From contig JAAONU010000016.1 in NCBI GenBank assembly GCA_012932295.1, positions 37,355,241-37,419,240 of the forward strand: a stretch of 64,000 nucleotides of DNA, given 5' to 3'. The stretch comes from Cyclina sinensis (lineage: Eukaryota; Mollusca; Bivalvia; Venerida; Veneridae). Below are positions 46,011 to 58,637 of this stretch, piece by piece. Every line of letters begins with the position of its first letter. The first letter of the stretch is position 1. Both the position numbers and the translations under genes were made by a program. The notes under the pieces were generated by a model that worked only from the letters and a program-made list of their open reading frames with translations, was not told the DNA's origin and did not search any database.

Positions 46011-47079
46011 AGTTCTAATTTTGCAAGGATTAACCAAGATATACAAGGATTAACCAAGACAGACCCCTCTCTCTTTGAAAGGTTTATGCAAGTACTGATA
46101 AAATAGTTGTAGTGACCTTTGTTAGGGTTTATGGGAACTTATTGGTATATTTACATCTGTAAAGTGTTCTAAAAGACAGGTTAGGTCAGGACAGGTCCAG
46201 AAATTGCTGTTTCTAAACAAAATGACAGGGCATTGATTATTGAATACAGGAAAAAAAAATACAAAAAATGAGACCTCTGGAAAATCTGGGCTGAATGATT
46301 GAAGCAGCCGATTAAATAGCAAAGAAAGCCATAAATATTTCATGAACCTTATGTCAGTATTGATGAGTGGAGGAAAGGGTTACATCAGCAATCTTATACT
46401 GTTGTTTACAGCTTTGTATGCTAGAATGCTCCTATAGATGGAATTATGTTGCAGTGTGATGGTGTTTTCTTCCTGTATTTCTTTACCCACCGAATCCATC
46501 AGTTTCATCTTTTTCCAGACAATGAGCTATTCTACAGCATTGCATGTCATTAAATTTAATCTAAGACAAACTTTTTAGGAAACGTTTGCCCTTCAACAAC
46601 AACAGTTAAAACTTCAACAGCAGGAGAATGACCAATAACAACAACAACAACATGAGCTTAATTTAACAACAGTTTGATTTCAGTCATATTAAGCCATCAG
46701 ATTTCAGATCAAACATGGATTGTAAAAGAGGGTCTCTGCAAAATCATTTCATGAATATTTTAAGACTTTTCTCAGAATGCAACTAATGAAAATTTAGTGT
46801 CATAGTTATGAATATTTTAAAGTAATCACAACAATTTCTCTTCTTTAACTAGTAATTGATGCAATTTACTGCTTATGTAAAAGTAAAAAAAGTCCATTTT
46901 CAGCCTCTTATATCAATCATTAAATGGAAGGATCTTTTTATGGAGAGAACATAAAGAATAGGTATTTAAAGAATGGTTGTTCAGGAGTGGTGTGCCTTGT
47001 TTTCAGTTTCAGTGATTTAAAATGAATAAATTTCTTTTTTTTAAGCCTGTTTTTCTTTTTCTATTCTGGTTTATTGTCG
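46011..47079. other. No gene; small simple repeats
   Basis: A short direct duplication ACAAGGATTAACCAAGA (46041-46070) and an AAC-rich patch (46595-46660). Otherwise nothing. Confidence 0.5.
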
Positions 47080-47293
47080 TTAACCCTTAACCTGCTGGAA
47101 CCGAAAGTGATTAGCCTTTGCCACCAGTATAGAGCCAGGCCAGCCTGCACATCCGTGCAGTCTGACCAGGCTCTATACTGTTGGTAGCTCCATTTTTGTA
47201 TTTTGATATTGAAATCCCTTAAACTTTGAATGGACTGTTCCAAATTCAAAGCTGGGCAAATCCATTACAAAATTTCAGCATGTTCAGGGTTAA
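47080..47293 (-). mobile_element. 214-bp TTAA MITE, intact copy 2, inverted
   Basis: TTAACCCTTAACCTGCTGG at 47080 and TTCAGGGTTAA at 47283-47293. Same length as the copy at 44596-44809, opposite orientation, and almost base-for-base identical, implying recent activity. Confidence 0.85.
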
Positions 47294-48224
47294 CTATAAG
47301 TTGGTTGTTGTTTGTTTTGATGTCCAGCTTAGATCAGTTTTACTAGTGTCACATTGATTACGGAGTTTGGTCAGTCTGTCTCTAGAACCTTATTTACTTT
47401 GCTGCCGGTAACAAAAAATGTTTCAGATTTTGCAACCAGTCCAGGCTTTGACAATTTACAGAAATTTAGGAAGTTGAGGGTTACATGAGAGACTCTAAGG
47501 CACTTTAAAGTGATTTCATTTTTTCTTGTCAAGCCTGGTGATAATATATTTCTCATTTCACAGTCTTTAATGTTTGACTGAAATCAAGCAGTTTTATTGG
47601 CCACAAAGTAGTGTTTCCCATCAGGTTGTGGCAGTGTCATGCAATCTGTCAAGGTCTCTTGCATGTATAAAGGTATTTAGCTTCCAGTGTGTCATGGCTT
47701 AATGGCTAATTAGCTTGTATAAGCTCTTTCAAACAACTTTATTATTATTTGATGGTCTTTGATAACCAGATTTAAAAACTGACTGAAAATTTTAATAAGG
47801 ACATGATATGCACACTTAAAAACCTTTGCGAAATATCAGAGATATAGGTAGAAACTTTGTGTTAGAGTGACTGTTCATCTTATTAGTTTGCTATCTTATA
47901 TTCTGTATTAAGTCTTAAGAAGAGTAACAGATCTTTTGACCTGAAGCATAAACAGTCTGTTTCAGAAGGCCTCTAGCTGCATGATCAGATGGTCATGTCA
48001 CTTAGTGTAGACAATGTAATAAGCACTTTTAACATTGCTTGCATCAGTTTGATACATTTTATTGTACATTATCTACATGAGCAATTTCAATGCATAATTT
48101 ATACAATAAGGCTTCTAAAAGTGTGTTATTGCTGATATAAATTTTCTTCCCTTGTTCTCTTAGTTACAAACATTTGATGATTTGGAGAACAGTTGTCTGT
48201 GGGTATGTTACTATACTGCTAATC
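47294..48224. other. No feature recognised
   Basis: AT-rich DNA; nothing supported. Confidence 0.5.
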
Positions 48225-48395
48225 CTGAGGTACCGTATCTGCTTTGAAGGGGTGAAGAGACCTCCCTCAGTCCACACTTCAGATGCAAGTACTGGTTCAA
48301 ACAAAGGAAGCAGTCATCAAGAAGAATGAATCTAGTTTGAAAGAACTTAATTTCCAACCACTGAATAAGGAATAAGTGTGAACTAAATAAAAATT
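48225..48395 (+). mobile_element. SINE family 1, diverged copy
   Basis: TACTGGTTCAAACAAAGGAA, GCAGTCATCAAGAAGAATGA, TTGAAAGAACTTAATTTCC and the tail GTGTGAACTAAATAAAA follow the body of 45002-45220; the head is degraded. Confidence 0.6.
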
Positions 48396-49138
48396 TGTTC
48401 TGAATCTCTTTAAATATAGAACAAAAATACTTCGACATCGTACAATCAGAGGTCTAAACGCAAGACCGTTTTATGTTTATAACGATTACAAATTTCACAC
48501 TTTTTTAGTTATACGAAGTGTACCATTTTCTCTTTTGAGAATAAATTTACAGTTGTCTCCCCTGCACACAAAAATAATCTTCTGATGTTGGGGTGGACTC
48601 TGATGTTTTTCACAGTACAATTATTTTGTTTTCTTGCAATGGCTTTCCTCAGATGCCATTTATGAGAATTTATTTCTTTTCATCTGACAGCTCCTTATCA
48701 ACTAGCAACAAAGTATTGAGGTTTGTGGCATTGACCTAAGCTACCAGTTTGCCTGGAAGCATTCTGACAATCGCTTACTAGGTATATTTGTTATTTACAT
48801 ATGATGTGTAAATCTACATGATTAGAAAATGTCTGTGTTTGACACAGTCATATCTCTCCTTGGGCAGAATTCGTAATGGCTGTCCATATTTTCTATTGTT
48901 CATTAATGGGGAAAAATAAATAGCCCTTATGTCTCGGAAGTGTATTATGTGGGTTGTTATTTTGGTGTTGCTGGTAAAAAAAACAGTGAAACAAGCATTG
49001 AGCTAGGCTGATTGTTTCCAGGTCTGGTTTTGTATTTCTATAAAATTAGAAGCTGACACAAGGAAAAAATGTGTTGAAGAAAGAAGTTTTAAAAACCTTG
49101 TTCTTGAAAAGAGAAAAGTTTTATCCACTTGTGTTTTT
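48396..49138. other. No feature recognised
   Basis: AT-rich DNA; nothing supported. Confidence 0.5.
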
Positions 49139-52100
49139 AGCTCACCTGTCACATAGTGACAAGGTGAGCTTTTGTGATCGCAATTTGTTTGGCGTCCGTC
49201 TGTCGTCCATCCGTCCATAAACTTTTACTTTAAACGACATCTTCTCATATACCGCTAAGCCAATTTCATCCAAACTTCCCATGAATGTTTCTTGGGTGGT
49301 TCCCTTTGAAAATTGTTCAAAGAATTGAATTCCATGCAGAACTCTGGTTGCTATGGCAACTTAAAGGAAAAACTTTGAAAATCTTCTTGTCTGAAACCAC
49401 AAGGCCTAGAGCTTAGATATTTGGCATTTAGCACCCTCTAATGGAACTCTACCAAAATTGTTCAAATTATTTCCCTGGGGTCAAAATTGGCCCCGTCCCA
49501 GGGGTCACTTCATTTTACATAGACTTATATAGGAAATCTTTAAAAATCTTCTTCTCAGAAACCACAGTGCCTACAGCTTTGATATTTGGTATGTAGCATT
49601 GTCTAGTGGATGACTACCAAGTTTGTTCAAATTATGTCCCCTGGGTCAAAATTGGCCACGCCCCAGGGTTCTCTTGGTTTACATATAGTTATATAGGAAA
49701 AACATGAAAAATCATTTTTCTCCAAAACTAATAGGACTAGACCTTAGATATTTGGTGTGGAGTATTGTGTAGATAACCTTTACCAGTATGGTTTATATGT
49801 TGGCCCTGGGGTCAAAATTGGCCCTGCCCCGGGGGCCCTTAATATGTAAAAAAGGAAATCTTGAAAAATCTCCTTCTCAGAAACCACAATGCCTACAGCT
49901 TTGATATTTGGTATGTAGCATTGTCTAGTGGATGTCTACCAAGTTTGTTCAAATTATGTCCCCTGGGTCAAAATTGGCCATGCTCCAGGGTTCTCTTGGT
50001 TTACATATAGTTATATAGGAAAAACATGAAAAATCATTTTTCTCCAAAACTAATAGGACTAGACCTTAGATATTTGGTGTGGAGTATTGTGTAAAGAACC
50101 TTTACCAGTATTGTTTATATGTTGGCCCTGGGGTCAAAATTGGCCCCGCCCAAGGGGCCCTTAATATGTAGAAAAGGCAATCTTTAAAAATCTTCTTACT
50201 GGAAACCTCAATGCCTGCAGATTAGGTATTTGGTATGTAGCATTGTCTTGTGGATGTCTACCAAGTTTGTTCAAATTATGTCCCCTGGGTCGAAATTGGC
50301 CATGCCCCAGGGTTCTCTTAGTTTACATATAGTTATATAGGAAAACATGAAAAATCATTTTTCTCGAAAACTAATAGGACTAGAACTTAGATATTTGGTG
50401 TTGAGTATTGTGTAAAGAACCTTTACCAGTATTGTTTATATGTTGGCCCTGGGTAAAAACTGGCCCCGCTCCGGGGGCCTTAATATGTAAAAAAGGCAAT
50501 CTTTAAAAATCTTCTTACTGGAAACCTCAATGCCTACAGCTTTGATATTTGGTATGTAGCATTGTTTAGTGATTGTCTACCAAGTTTGTTAAAATTATGT
50601 TTCCTGGGTCAAAATTGGCCACGCCCCAGGGTTCTCTTGGTTTACATATAGTTATATAGGAAAAACATTAAAAGTCATTTTTCTCCAAAACTAATAGGAC
50701 TAGACCTTAGATATTTGGTATGGAGTATTGTGTAGATAACCTTTACCAGTATGGTTAATATGTTGGCCCTGGGGTCAAAATTGGCCCTGCCCTGGGGGCC
50801 CTTAATATGTAAAAAATGAAATCTTGAAAAATCTCCTTCTCAGAAACCACAATGCCTACAGCTTTGATATTTGGTATGTAGCATTGTCTAGTGGATGTCT
50901 ACCAAGTTTGTTCAAATTATGTCCCCTGGGTCAAAATTTGCCACACTCCAGGGTTCTCTTGGTTTACATATAGTTATATAGGAAAAACATGAAAAATCAT
51001 TTTTCTCCAAAACTAATAGGACTAGACCTTAGATATTTGGTGTGGAGTATTGTGTAGATAACCTTTACCAGTATTGTTTATATGTTGGCCCTGGGGTCAA
51101 AATTGGCCCCGCCCAAGGGGCCCTTAATATGTAGAAAAGGCAATCTTTAAAAATCTTCTTACTGGAAACCTCAATGCCTGCAGATTTGGTATTTGGTATG
51201 TAGCATTGTCTAGTGGATGTCTACCAAGTTTGTTCAAATTATGTCCCCTGGGTCAAAATTGGCCATGCCCCAGGGTTCTCTTGGTTTACATATAGTTATA
51301 TAGGAAAACATGAAAAATCATTTTTCTCGAAAACTAATAGGACTAGACCTTAGATATTTGGTGTTGAGTATTGTGTAAAGAACCTTTACCAGTATGGTTT
51401 ATATGTTGGCCCTGGGTAAAAATTGGCCCCGCGCCAGGGGCCTTAATATGTAAAAAAGGCAATCTTTAAAAATCTTCTTACTGGAAACCTCAATGCCTAC
51501 AGCTTTGATATTTGGTATGTAGCATTGTCTAGTGATTGTCTACCAAGTTTGTTAAAATTATGTTTCCTGGGTCAAAATTGGCCACGCCCCAGGGTTCTCT
51601 TGGTTTACATATAGTTATATAGGAAAAACAATAAAAGTCATTTTTCTCCGAAACTAATAGGACTAGACCTTAGATATTTGGTGTTGAGTATTGTGTAAAG
51701 AACCTTTACCAATATTGTTTAAATGTTGGCCCTTGGGTCAAAATTTGCCACGCCCCGGGGGCCCTTAATATGTTAAAAAGGAAATCTTTAAAAATCTTCT
51801 TGTCTGAAACCACAAGGCCCTGAATTTTAAAATTTGGCATGAAGCAAGCTTTATCAAGCTTTTTCAAATTATTGGATTAGGTTAAAGGTCACGGAGGCTA
51901 AAAATAGATTTATCTACTGTACCTCATAAAGCCTTCGGTTATAGACCAATATCTTTGATATTCAGTATATAGGTTCCTTGCATGGACCTCTACCCATGGG
52001 TAGGGTTTGAGGTCACTGGGTCAAGGTCAAGGTCACCATAGCTTATAAAGAAATTTCTACTTTCTGTCATAGAGCCTTTATTTATTGACTGATATTTTAC

Positions 52101-52217
52101 ATATTTGGTTTGTAGGCACTTATATATTTTCAATTAAAAAATGAAATACTGCTTAACAGCAAACCTACAGCCAAAGTACCCAGGTGAGCGATCCAGGGCC
52201 ATCATGGCCCTCTTGTT
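49139..52217 (+). mobile_element. 3.1-kb AGCTCACCTG element with HOR-structured tandem core
   Basis: 5' hairpin AGCTCACCTGTCAC / GTGACAAGGTGAGCT (49139-49170), then TGTTTGGCGTCCGTCTGTCG. 3' end CAGGTGAGCGATCC (52181), hairpin GGGCCATCATGGCCC (52196-52210), then TCTTGTT. The core is an alternating A/B dimer of about 322 bp (two ~161-bp halves). The marker GATATTTGG recurs at 49581, 49903, 50225, 50544, 50866, 51188 and 51507. Variant-specific sequence repeats every 963 bp (three dimers). No coding capacity. Confidence 0.85.
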
Positions 52218-53135
52218 AAAGTTTTCAGCCAAAGTTTGGCTGTTTTAGCAATATGGATGCTGGCAGCAGAAAGATTATAAGTGATGTTGGCTCCAAAGCT
52301 GCTGTAGAATTCATACAACACAACACCAAGCCATTAGAACTTAAGACAGCATTTTGTCCCTTGTTCAAGGAAAGTGTTTGATTTCTATACAGTCATCAGT
52401 CCACTGAATGGGCTAGCCTCCTGGGCTTATTAGATATTTCTACTTCTCAACACATTTACTCCCTGATTGCTTATCGTATAATTTTGCCAGGCAACAAGTG
52501 GATGAGCAACAATTTTAATTACTGGTAAGAATTCTTTAAACAGGTAGCTCCTCCAGGCCTTACCAGACCAAGCCCATGTCAGAACTCAAACCTTTGATTT
52601 CCTGCTCCATAGGCAGACACCATAACCACTTGGCACTGTGTACCCTACCACTGCAGCAGAGTAAAAGGTAAGCTTGTTGTTGAGATCTAAGAATTAAGGT
52701 GGTCACCTGATGTATTGTAGCTGTATAGGGAATAGGGCTTTTGTCAATTTTTCAGTGAGTTGACATAATCCAGAAGAACAGTCAGTGCTGTGACATGTGA
52801 GTGATATCATATTTGCTTAAAATCTTCCAACTTTGTTGGGCTCAAAATAATCAATTTAAGTTTTATTTTCGAACATTTGGTGTCAGTTACATTAGCACAT
52901 CATTTTGCTGAAATTAATGTTTCAGTACACTTTATGAGTGATGTCAGGAAGTGATTTTTCTTTGCCTTTGAAGTTTCTCTTTTCTGGTCTTACTTGTTAT
53001 GCTAAAATTGTTTTTATATCTGTCCATAATTTTAACATGTTTCATTGCTTTTGTGATAAGTTCTTCACTTAATAATTTATGAAAATTTAAATTACATATT
53101 AGAACACAGTGCTTTTTCAAATTTAAGTCCTGTTC
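52218..53135. other. Mostly unique, with a minus-strand tRNA-like SINE
   Basis: On the minus strand 52660-52560 reads AAGTGGTTATGGTGTCTGCC and then AATCAAAGGTTTGAGTTCTG, a tRNA-like head with a degenerate B box. Nothing else. Confidence 0.45.
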
Positions 53136-53262
53136 TTGGTGACCTCATAGAAAGCATGTCAGACTTTGAATCAGAAGATTGCTGTTCGCTCCCCAATCAG
53201 GCCAGTCCTGATATGACCCGAGTTGTTGAAAGAGATGTTGAACCCAAGTTCATTCACTCAGA
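53136..53262 (+). mobile_element. tRNA-derived SINE, family 2
   Basis: GGTGACCTCATAGAAAGCAT, B-box-like GCTGTTCGCTCCCC, and CAGTCCTGATATGACCCGAG as in the copy at 23945-24062. Confidence 0.6.
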
Positions 53263-54498
53263 TGACAGAAATTAGGTCAAAGACTAAAAAAACTAACAAC
53301 ATCAGTAGATGTGCTCTGGTACCTGACCAGTACCAGACTGTCCATCTTGAATTAATCTGCTTTTACAGTATACTTTGTGGAGATACAAGGTTTTGTTTGG
53401 CTGGTAAAAGTATTACACTGTTTATCCTTTATTCTTAAAATTGTTGATATTTTGACATGTAGAAGGATATTACTTTTTATTTTACGTCACTACTGGTTAA
53501 AATAAGTCTTTACCTTTACTAAGAATTTTATGTGAACATCCGATTTACAACATCCTTGTAATTTGCTTTTATGCATTAAATACTACTGAGGTTAAACACC
53601 ACCAAATCTGTGTTGTTGGGAACCAGTCAATTTTGTCTAGAGTTTTTTTTGTGGAGCTATTAAGATGACAAAGCTGTCCCGTCTCGGAAAGGATGCTCTG
53701 AAAATCTTTTTTACATGAAAACAATACAAGTATTGAAGAACAAATTGAAAATAGGCATAAATGTGCTGGACAATTCTTGTCTAACTTTTATCGATTTAAA
53801 ATAAATAGGAAACTTTGACAGATTGTAATGAAAAATACTGAAGTCCTTGTGAAGAAATACTGGGAATGTTGAATGGCCAGTATGTGCTGTGAAAAAATCT
53901 GAATGAAATCATTGCTCATGAGTGTCTCTTTCCTGAAATCAGTAAATGTAACCATGCTACAGCGTTATCAATAAACCAGTAATTTTCAAGGATCCTCCTA
54001 GATCTTGCTGGATATACAAGTATTGTAAATAAATATACAGAAGAAAAAAGAGCTTTGATGGTTTTTCTACCAGTAATGTGAATCAGAAATTCAAAAATGC
54101 TAATCACAATCACTTAAAAATTCTCATATGTTATGCAGTAGTTTTCTTGTGCAGTCTGTGAATATATATATAACCATTGAAGTAGTGTTTATATTGATTT
54201 GGAATGATGATGGTAATTTTAACCACACATTTTAATTGTCTGTTAAGAAGGTCAGAAATTTGATTTGACAGCTTGTACAGTATCCTTGTAGAAGGAAGGT
54301 CTTCACAATGTGGATCAGAGGGTAAGAACCACCATTGAGAGTTTTATAAGGTCTGTCTGGAAACTCCAATAAGGACACCTTGATGGATTTTATATTAAGG
54401 TTTTTTTATGAATAATACATATGCTTTGCAGTATTTAGTTGCTATTCCATGGAGCAAAAAGGTTAATTATTTGTGACTGCTGTCTAAAATGTATGCAG
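53263..54498. other. No feature recognised
   Basis: AT-rich DNA; nothing supported. Confidence 0.5.
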
Positions 54499-54627
54499 GA
54501 AGTCTCTGGAGATCTAAAAGGCATGTCTGTTTATGATGTACCAATAAACTGTGGAACTATTGCAGCAAGATTAGATAAAATTTACAGAAGTGAATATAGT
54601 AGCATGTACAATATAAGCTCTGACTAG
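54499..54627 (+). CDS. Candidate terminal coding exon, unknown protein (partial)
   Basis: Acceptor-like AATGTATGCAG at 54488-54498 is followed by an in-phase 42-codon stretch ending in TAG. It reads EVSGDLKGMSVYDVP, then NCGTIAARLDKIYRSEYSSM and a C-terminus YNISSD. The composition is balanced and protein-like, unlike most random frames here. YDVP is the type of motif bound by Crk-family SH2 domains when phosphorylated, so a receptor or adaptor tail is conceivable. I do not recognise the protein, and the polypyrimidine tract is weak. Low confidence. Confidence 0.25.
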   Translation, partial: EVSGDLKGMSVYDVPINCGTIAARLDKIYRSEYSSMYNISSD

Positions 54628-55585
54628 TATGGGTCAATCCACAATATAGCACAGATAACTGAAGAAATGGCCTTTGTTCTCATTAATGGATTTTGAAAAC
54701 AGATTGTTTTTGCTTTTTGCTTTCACTTTTACAGATTATAATTACTATCAAAATAAAAAAGGCTTCTGAAATCAAATAATTATCAACACTGGCCAGTTTT
54801 GAGCTGGACAATTTTTAAATATCCCAAATACTGTGTAATGTGGAACATGAAATTTTGGAGAAGTTCACTTTGGTTGGAAATCAAAGAAACTGTTTGCACT
54901 GTATCATACCAGAGAATTGTGTCATTTGACATAATTATAGTAAAGTGACTGTATTGTTAAAGTTATTGTAACTTAAATGTCTCTTAAGTCCACTGTCAGT
55001 GTCTGTTAACATGAGGGTTAATGTTTCTTTCTAGCTTAAACTTGACTTTTGCTGCCCCTCCCTCCAGAACAAGTTCTTGCAACATTTTTGTTTTATCTCA
55101 AAAAGTAGGTCAGTAGGTCAAGTCTGTCAGATTTTAGCTGAAATAAGGTCAGATTGCACAATAAGAGCTTTGCGATCTTGGACAGGTTGTTATCCAAAAG
55201 ACTGTAGACTATTTTATGACATAAAACTTCATAACAATATGATCAGTTTTGTTTTTATTGATACTTTTCTATAAATTTACTTCACTGAAAAGTTTAAAGA
55301 GGTAAAAAAACACTCAGTATTTTAAGAACTTTTTAACTAAGAAAATTCAACAAAATGGGTATCTTCATTGATGTTATCTTGGGGTCATGCATATTTTATT
55401 ACAGGATATCTTAACAGGTCTGATTGCTTTCAAAGGAAATATGTATAGATTATTCTTTGAAAACAAATACTTCCTGAATTAAAAGAGATTTGAATTTAAT
55501 CTAAAGTATTCTGTAAATAAAGAGGTGAACCACAGTAGGTCAGGAAATCAATTTTAAGTTCAAGAAAATTTTACCAAAACATTGT
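54628..55585. other. No feature recognised
   Basis: AT-rich DNA; nothing supported. Confidence 0.45.
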
Positions 55586-55589
55586 TTGA

Positions 55590-55865
55590 GAAATCATTGG
55601 CAGTAATTTAACTAAATGTGGTAACTGTTCCCAAGGAGATGAAAAGTACCAAGCTGAAATATTGACAGTGTTACCACATGACATTGTAATCTTTGCTAAA
55701 AGTTTAACCAGTTGTGGTAAATAGTAGATGAAAGGTGGTAAGTTGAAATATGAATGTATTACCACATGTAACCTTTGCCAAAAGTTTAACCAAATGTTGT
55801 AACTTTTCCCAAATAGTAGATGAAATGAAGCAGTCTGTTATGTGAAAGTGTTACCACATAATTTG
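55590..55865. repeat. ~90-bp tandem repeat, three units
   Basis: TTACCACAT recurs at 55671, 55759 and 55851. The units include AAAGTTTAACCA, TGTGGTAA and CCCAA..AGTAGATGAAA and are diverged. Confidence 0.7.
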
Positions 55866-56300
55866 AAGTATAAAAGAAAACCAATCTTGTCCCAGGAGGT
55901 AAAGAAGTGGAGATATTTCTCAGTGATAATTGTTCAGCATGGCAGGCATCCTCCGGTCTACTTTATCATTCTGTCATAGTGATGTATGGCATTTTACAGG
56001 ACCGCCACTATACCAGGGACTTTCACATCGAGTAGACAGACATTATTCTAAATTATTTCAATAGACTTTTAAATCTTTCTTCTTATTTACCAGGTTGGGT
56101 AAAAAGGTGGTAACTGCAGTCACATGTTATCTTACAAGGATTGCTGTAGCATTTATAAATGATCTCTAAAGATTTGTTTCCTAGACTTTTGTTTGCGTAT
56201 CGAAGCAGTGGGTATATTGCTAATGTAAGAAGTATTGTAGTTTAAAATTGTTTCAATATGCCAGAAGTTAACGATTTTGTATATGTGATCTTTATATTTT
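55866..56300. other. No feature recognised
   Basis: AT-rich DNA; nothing supported. Confidence 0.5.
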
Positions 56301-58637
56301 TATACCCCTGAAACATAGTTTGGGGGGATATAGGAGTCACCCGGTGGTCGGGTGGTCGGTCAGTCCGTTCCTTGTCCGAGCATAACTTGAAAACTAATGG
56401 TTGGACTTCAGTGCAACTTCATGCAATGGTCAAGGACAATGAGAGGAAGTGCAATGTTCAAGAATTATAACTCCATCGTCAATATTTGAAGAGTTATTGC
56501 CCTTTATTGGTTTTCCTTGTCCGGAGCATAACTTGAAAACTACTGGTTGGAATTCAGTGCAGCTTCATACAATAGTCAAGCACAATGAGAGAAAGTTGGA
56601 TGTATAAGCTTTATTACTCCATCTTCAGTAATTGCACAGTAATTGGCCTTTGTTGGTTTTTCTTTTTCTGGAGCATAACTTGAAAACTACTGGTTGGAAT
56701 TCAGTGCAACTTCATACAATGGTCAATCACAATGAGAGAAAGTGCAGTGTTCAAGAATCATAACTCTGTCTGTACTATTTGCAGAGTTACTGCCCTTTGT
56801 TTGTTTTCCCTGTCCTGAGCATATCTTGAAAACTACTGGTTTGAATTCATGCAACTTCCTACAATGGTCAAGCTTAATGACAGGAAGTGCAGTGTAAAAG
56901 AGCCATAACTTCATCTTCTGTATTTGCAGAATTATACCTTTCTTCATTTTCCTTGTCCAGAGCATAACTTGAAGAACTACTGGTTGGAATTCAATGCAAC
57001 TTCAAATAATGGTCAAGTACAATTTGAGAAAGTGCATTGTTCAAGAATCATAACTCCATCTTCAGTATTTGCAGAGTTTCTGCCCTATGTTGGTTTTCCT
57101 TGTCCTGAGCATAACTTGAAAACTACTGGTTGGAATTTAATGCAACTTCATACAGTGATCAAGCTTAATGACAGGAAGTGCAGTGTACAAAAGCTATAAC
57201 TCTGTCTTCACTACTTGCAGAGTTATTGCCCTTAGTTAGTTTTCCTTGTCAGGAGCAATACTTGAAAACTACTGGTTGGAATTCAATGCAACTTCATACA
57301 ATAGTCAAGCTTAATGACAGAAAGTGCAGTGTAAAAGAGCCATAACTCGGTCTTCTATATTTTCAGAGTTATTGCCCTTTGTTGCTTTTTTTTACTTGTC
57401 CGGAGCATAACTTGAAAACTACTGGTTCGAATTCAGTGCAACTTCATACAATGGTCAGGCAAAATGAGAGAAAGTGCAGTGTTCAAGAATGATAACTTCA
57501 TCTTCACTATTTGTACAGTTATTGCCCTTTGTTGGTTTTCCATGTTCAGTGAATAACTTGAAAACTACTGATTGGAATTCAATGTAACTTGATATAGTGA
57601 ACAAGCACAATGACAGGATGTGCTGTGTACAAGAGCTATAACTCCGTCCTCACTACTTGTAGAGTTATTGCCCTTTATTGGACTTTCTTTGTTGGGAGCA
57701 TAACTTGAAAACTACTGGTCGGAATTCATTGTAACTTCAAACAATGGTCAAGCACAATGAAAGAAAGTGCAGTGTTGAAGAATCATTACTCCATCTTCAG
57801 TATTTGCACAGTTATTGCCCTTTGATGGTTTTCATTTTTTGGAGCATAACTTGAAAACTAGTGGTTGGAATTCAGTGCAACTTCAAACAATTGTCAAGCA
57901 CAATGCAAGAAAGTGCATTGTTCAAGAATCATAACTCCATCTTCACTGTTTGCAGAGTTATTGCCCTTTGTTGGTTTTCCTTGTCCTGAGCTTAACTTGA
58001 AAACTGGTGGTTGAAATTCAATGCAACTTCATACAATGGTCAATAAAAGGAAGTGCAGTGTACAAGAGCTGTAACTCTATCTTCACTATTTGCACAGTTA
58101 TTAGTTTGTTTGTTTTCCTTGTTGGGAGAGTAACTTGAAGAACTACTGGTTGGAATTCAGAGCAGCTTCATACAATGGTCAAGATTAATGACAAGAAGTG
58201 CAGTGTAAAAGAGCTATAACTCCATCCTCACTATTTGCAGAGTTATTGTCCTTTGTTGGTTTTACTTGTCCAGAGTATAACTTGAAACTAATGGTTAGAA
58301 TTCAATGCAACTTCATACAGTGATCAAGCACAATGACAGGAAGTGCAGTGTATAAGAGCTATAACTCCCTATTCAGTATTTGCACAGTTATTGCCCTTAG
58401 TTGGTTTTCCTTGTCCAGAGCATAACTTGAAAACTTATGGTTGGAATTCAGTGCAACTTCATACAATGGTCAAGAACAATGACAGGAAATGCAGTGTACA
58501 AGAACCACAACTATCTTTAATTGCCCACAACCATAACTCTATTTCAATTCTTTTACAAAGTATTCTGTTACTAGTAACTTCCTAAGTTCTGAAGCAGTCT
58601 TGCGGGGGTATTAATCACATTTAGCGATAGCTCTAGT
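56301..58637 (+). mobile_element. ATACCCC-ended element with fifteen 146-bp monomers
   Basis: 5' foldback TATACCCCTGAAACATAG / TTTGGGGGGATATA, then CCGGTGGTCGGGTGGTCGG. The core has about 15 monomers: CATAACTTGAAAACTACTGG recurs with spacing almost always 145-147 bp (56381, 56527, 56673, 56820, 56963, 57110, 57256 and on to 58421). The 3' end is GCGGGGGTATTAATCAC, a small hairpin TAGCGATAGCT, then CTAGT at 58633-58637, which resembles a Helitron 3' terminus. Non-coding; the short frames inside are phase artefacts. Confidence 0.85.

Noticed and set aside
56723..58585. Frames such as FPCPEHNLKTTGWNLMQLH repeated several times
   Set aside because: Translations of the 146-bp tandem monomers; frame is lost between monomers.
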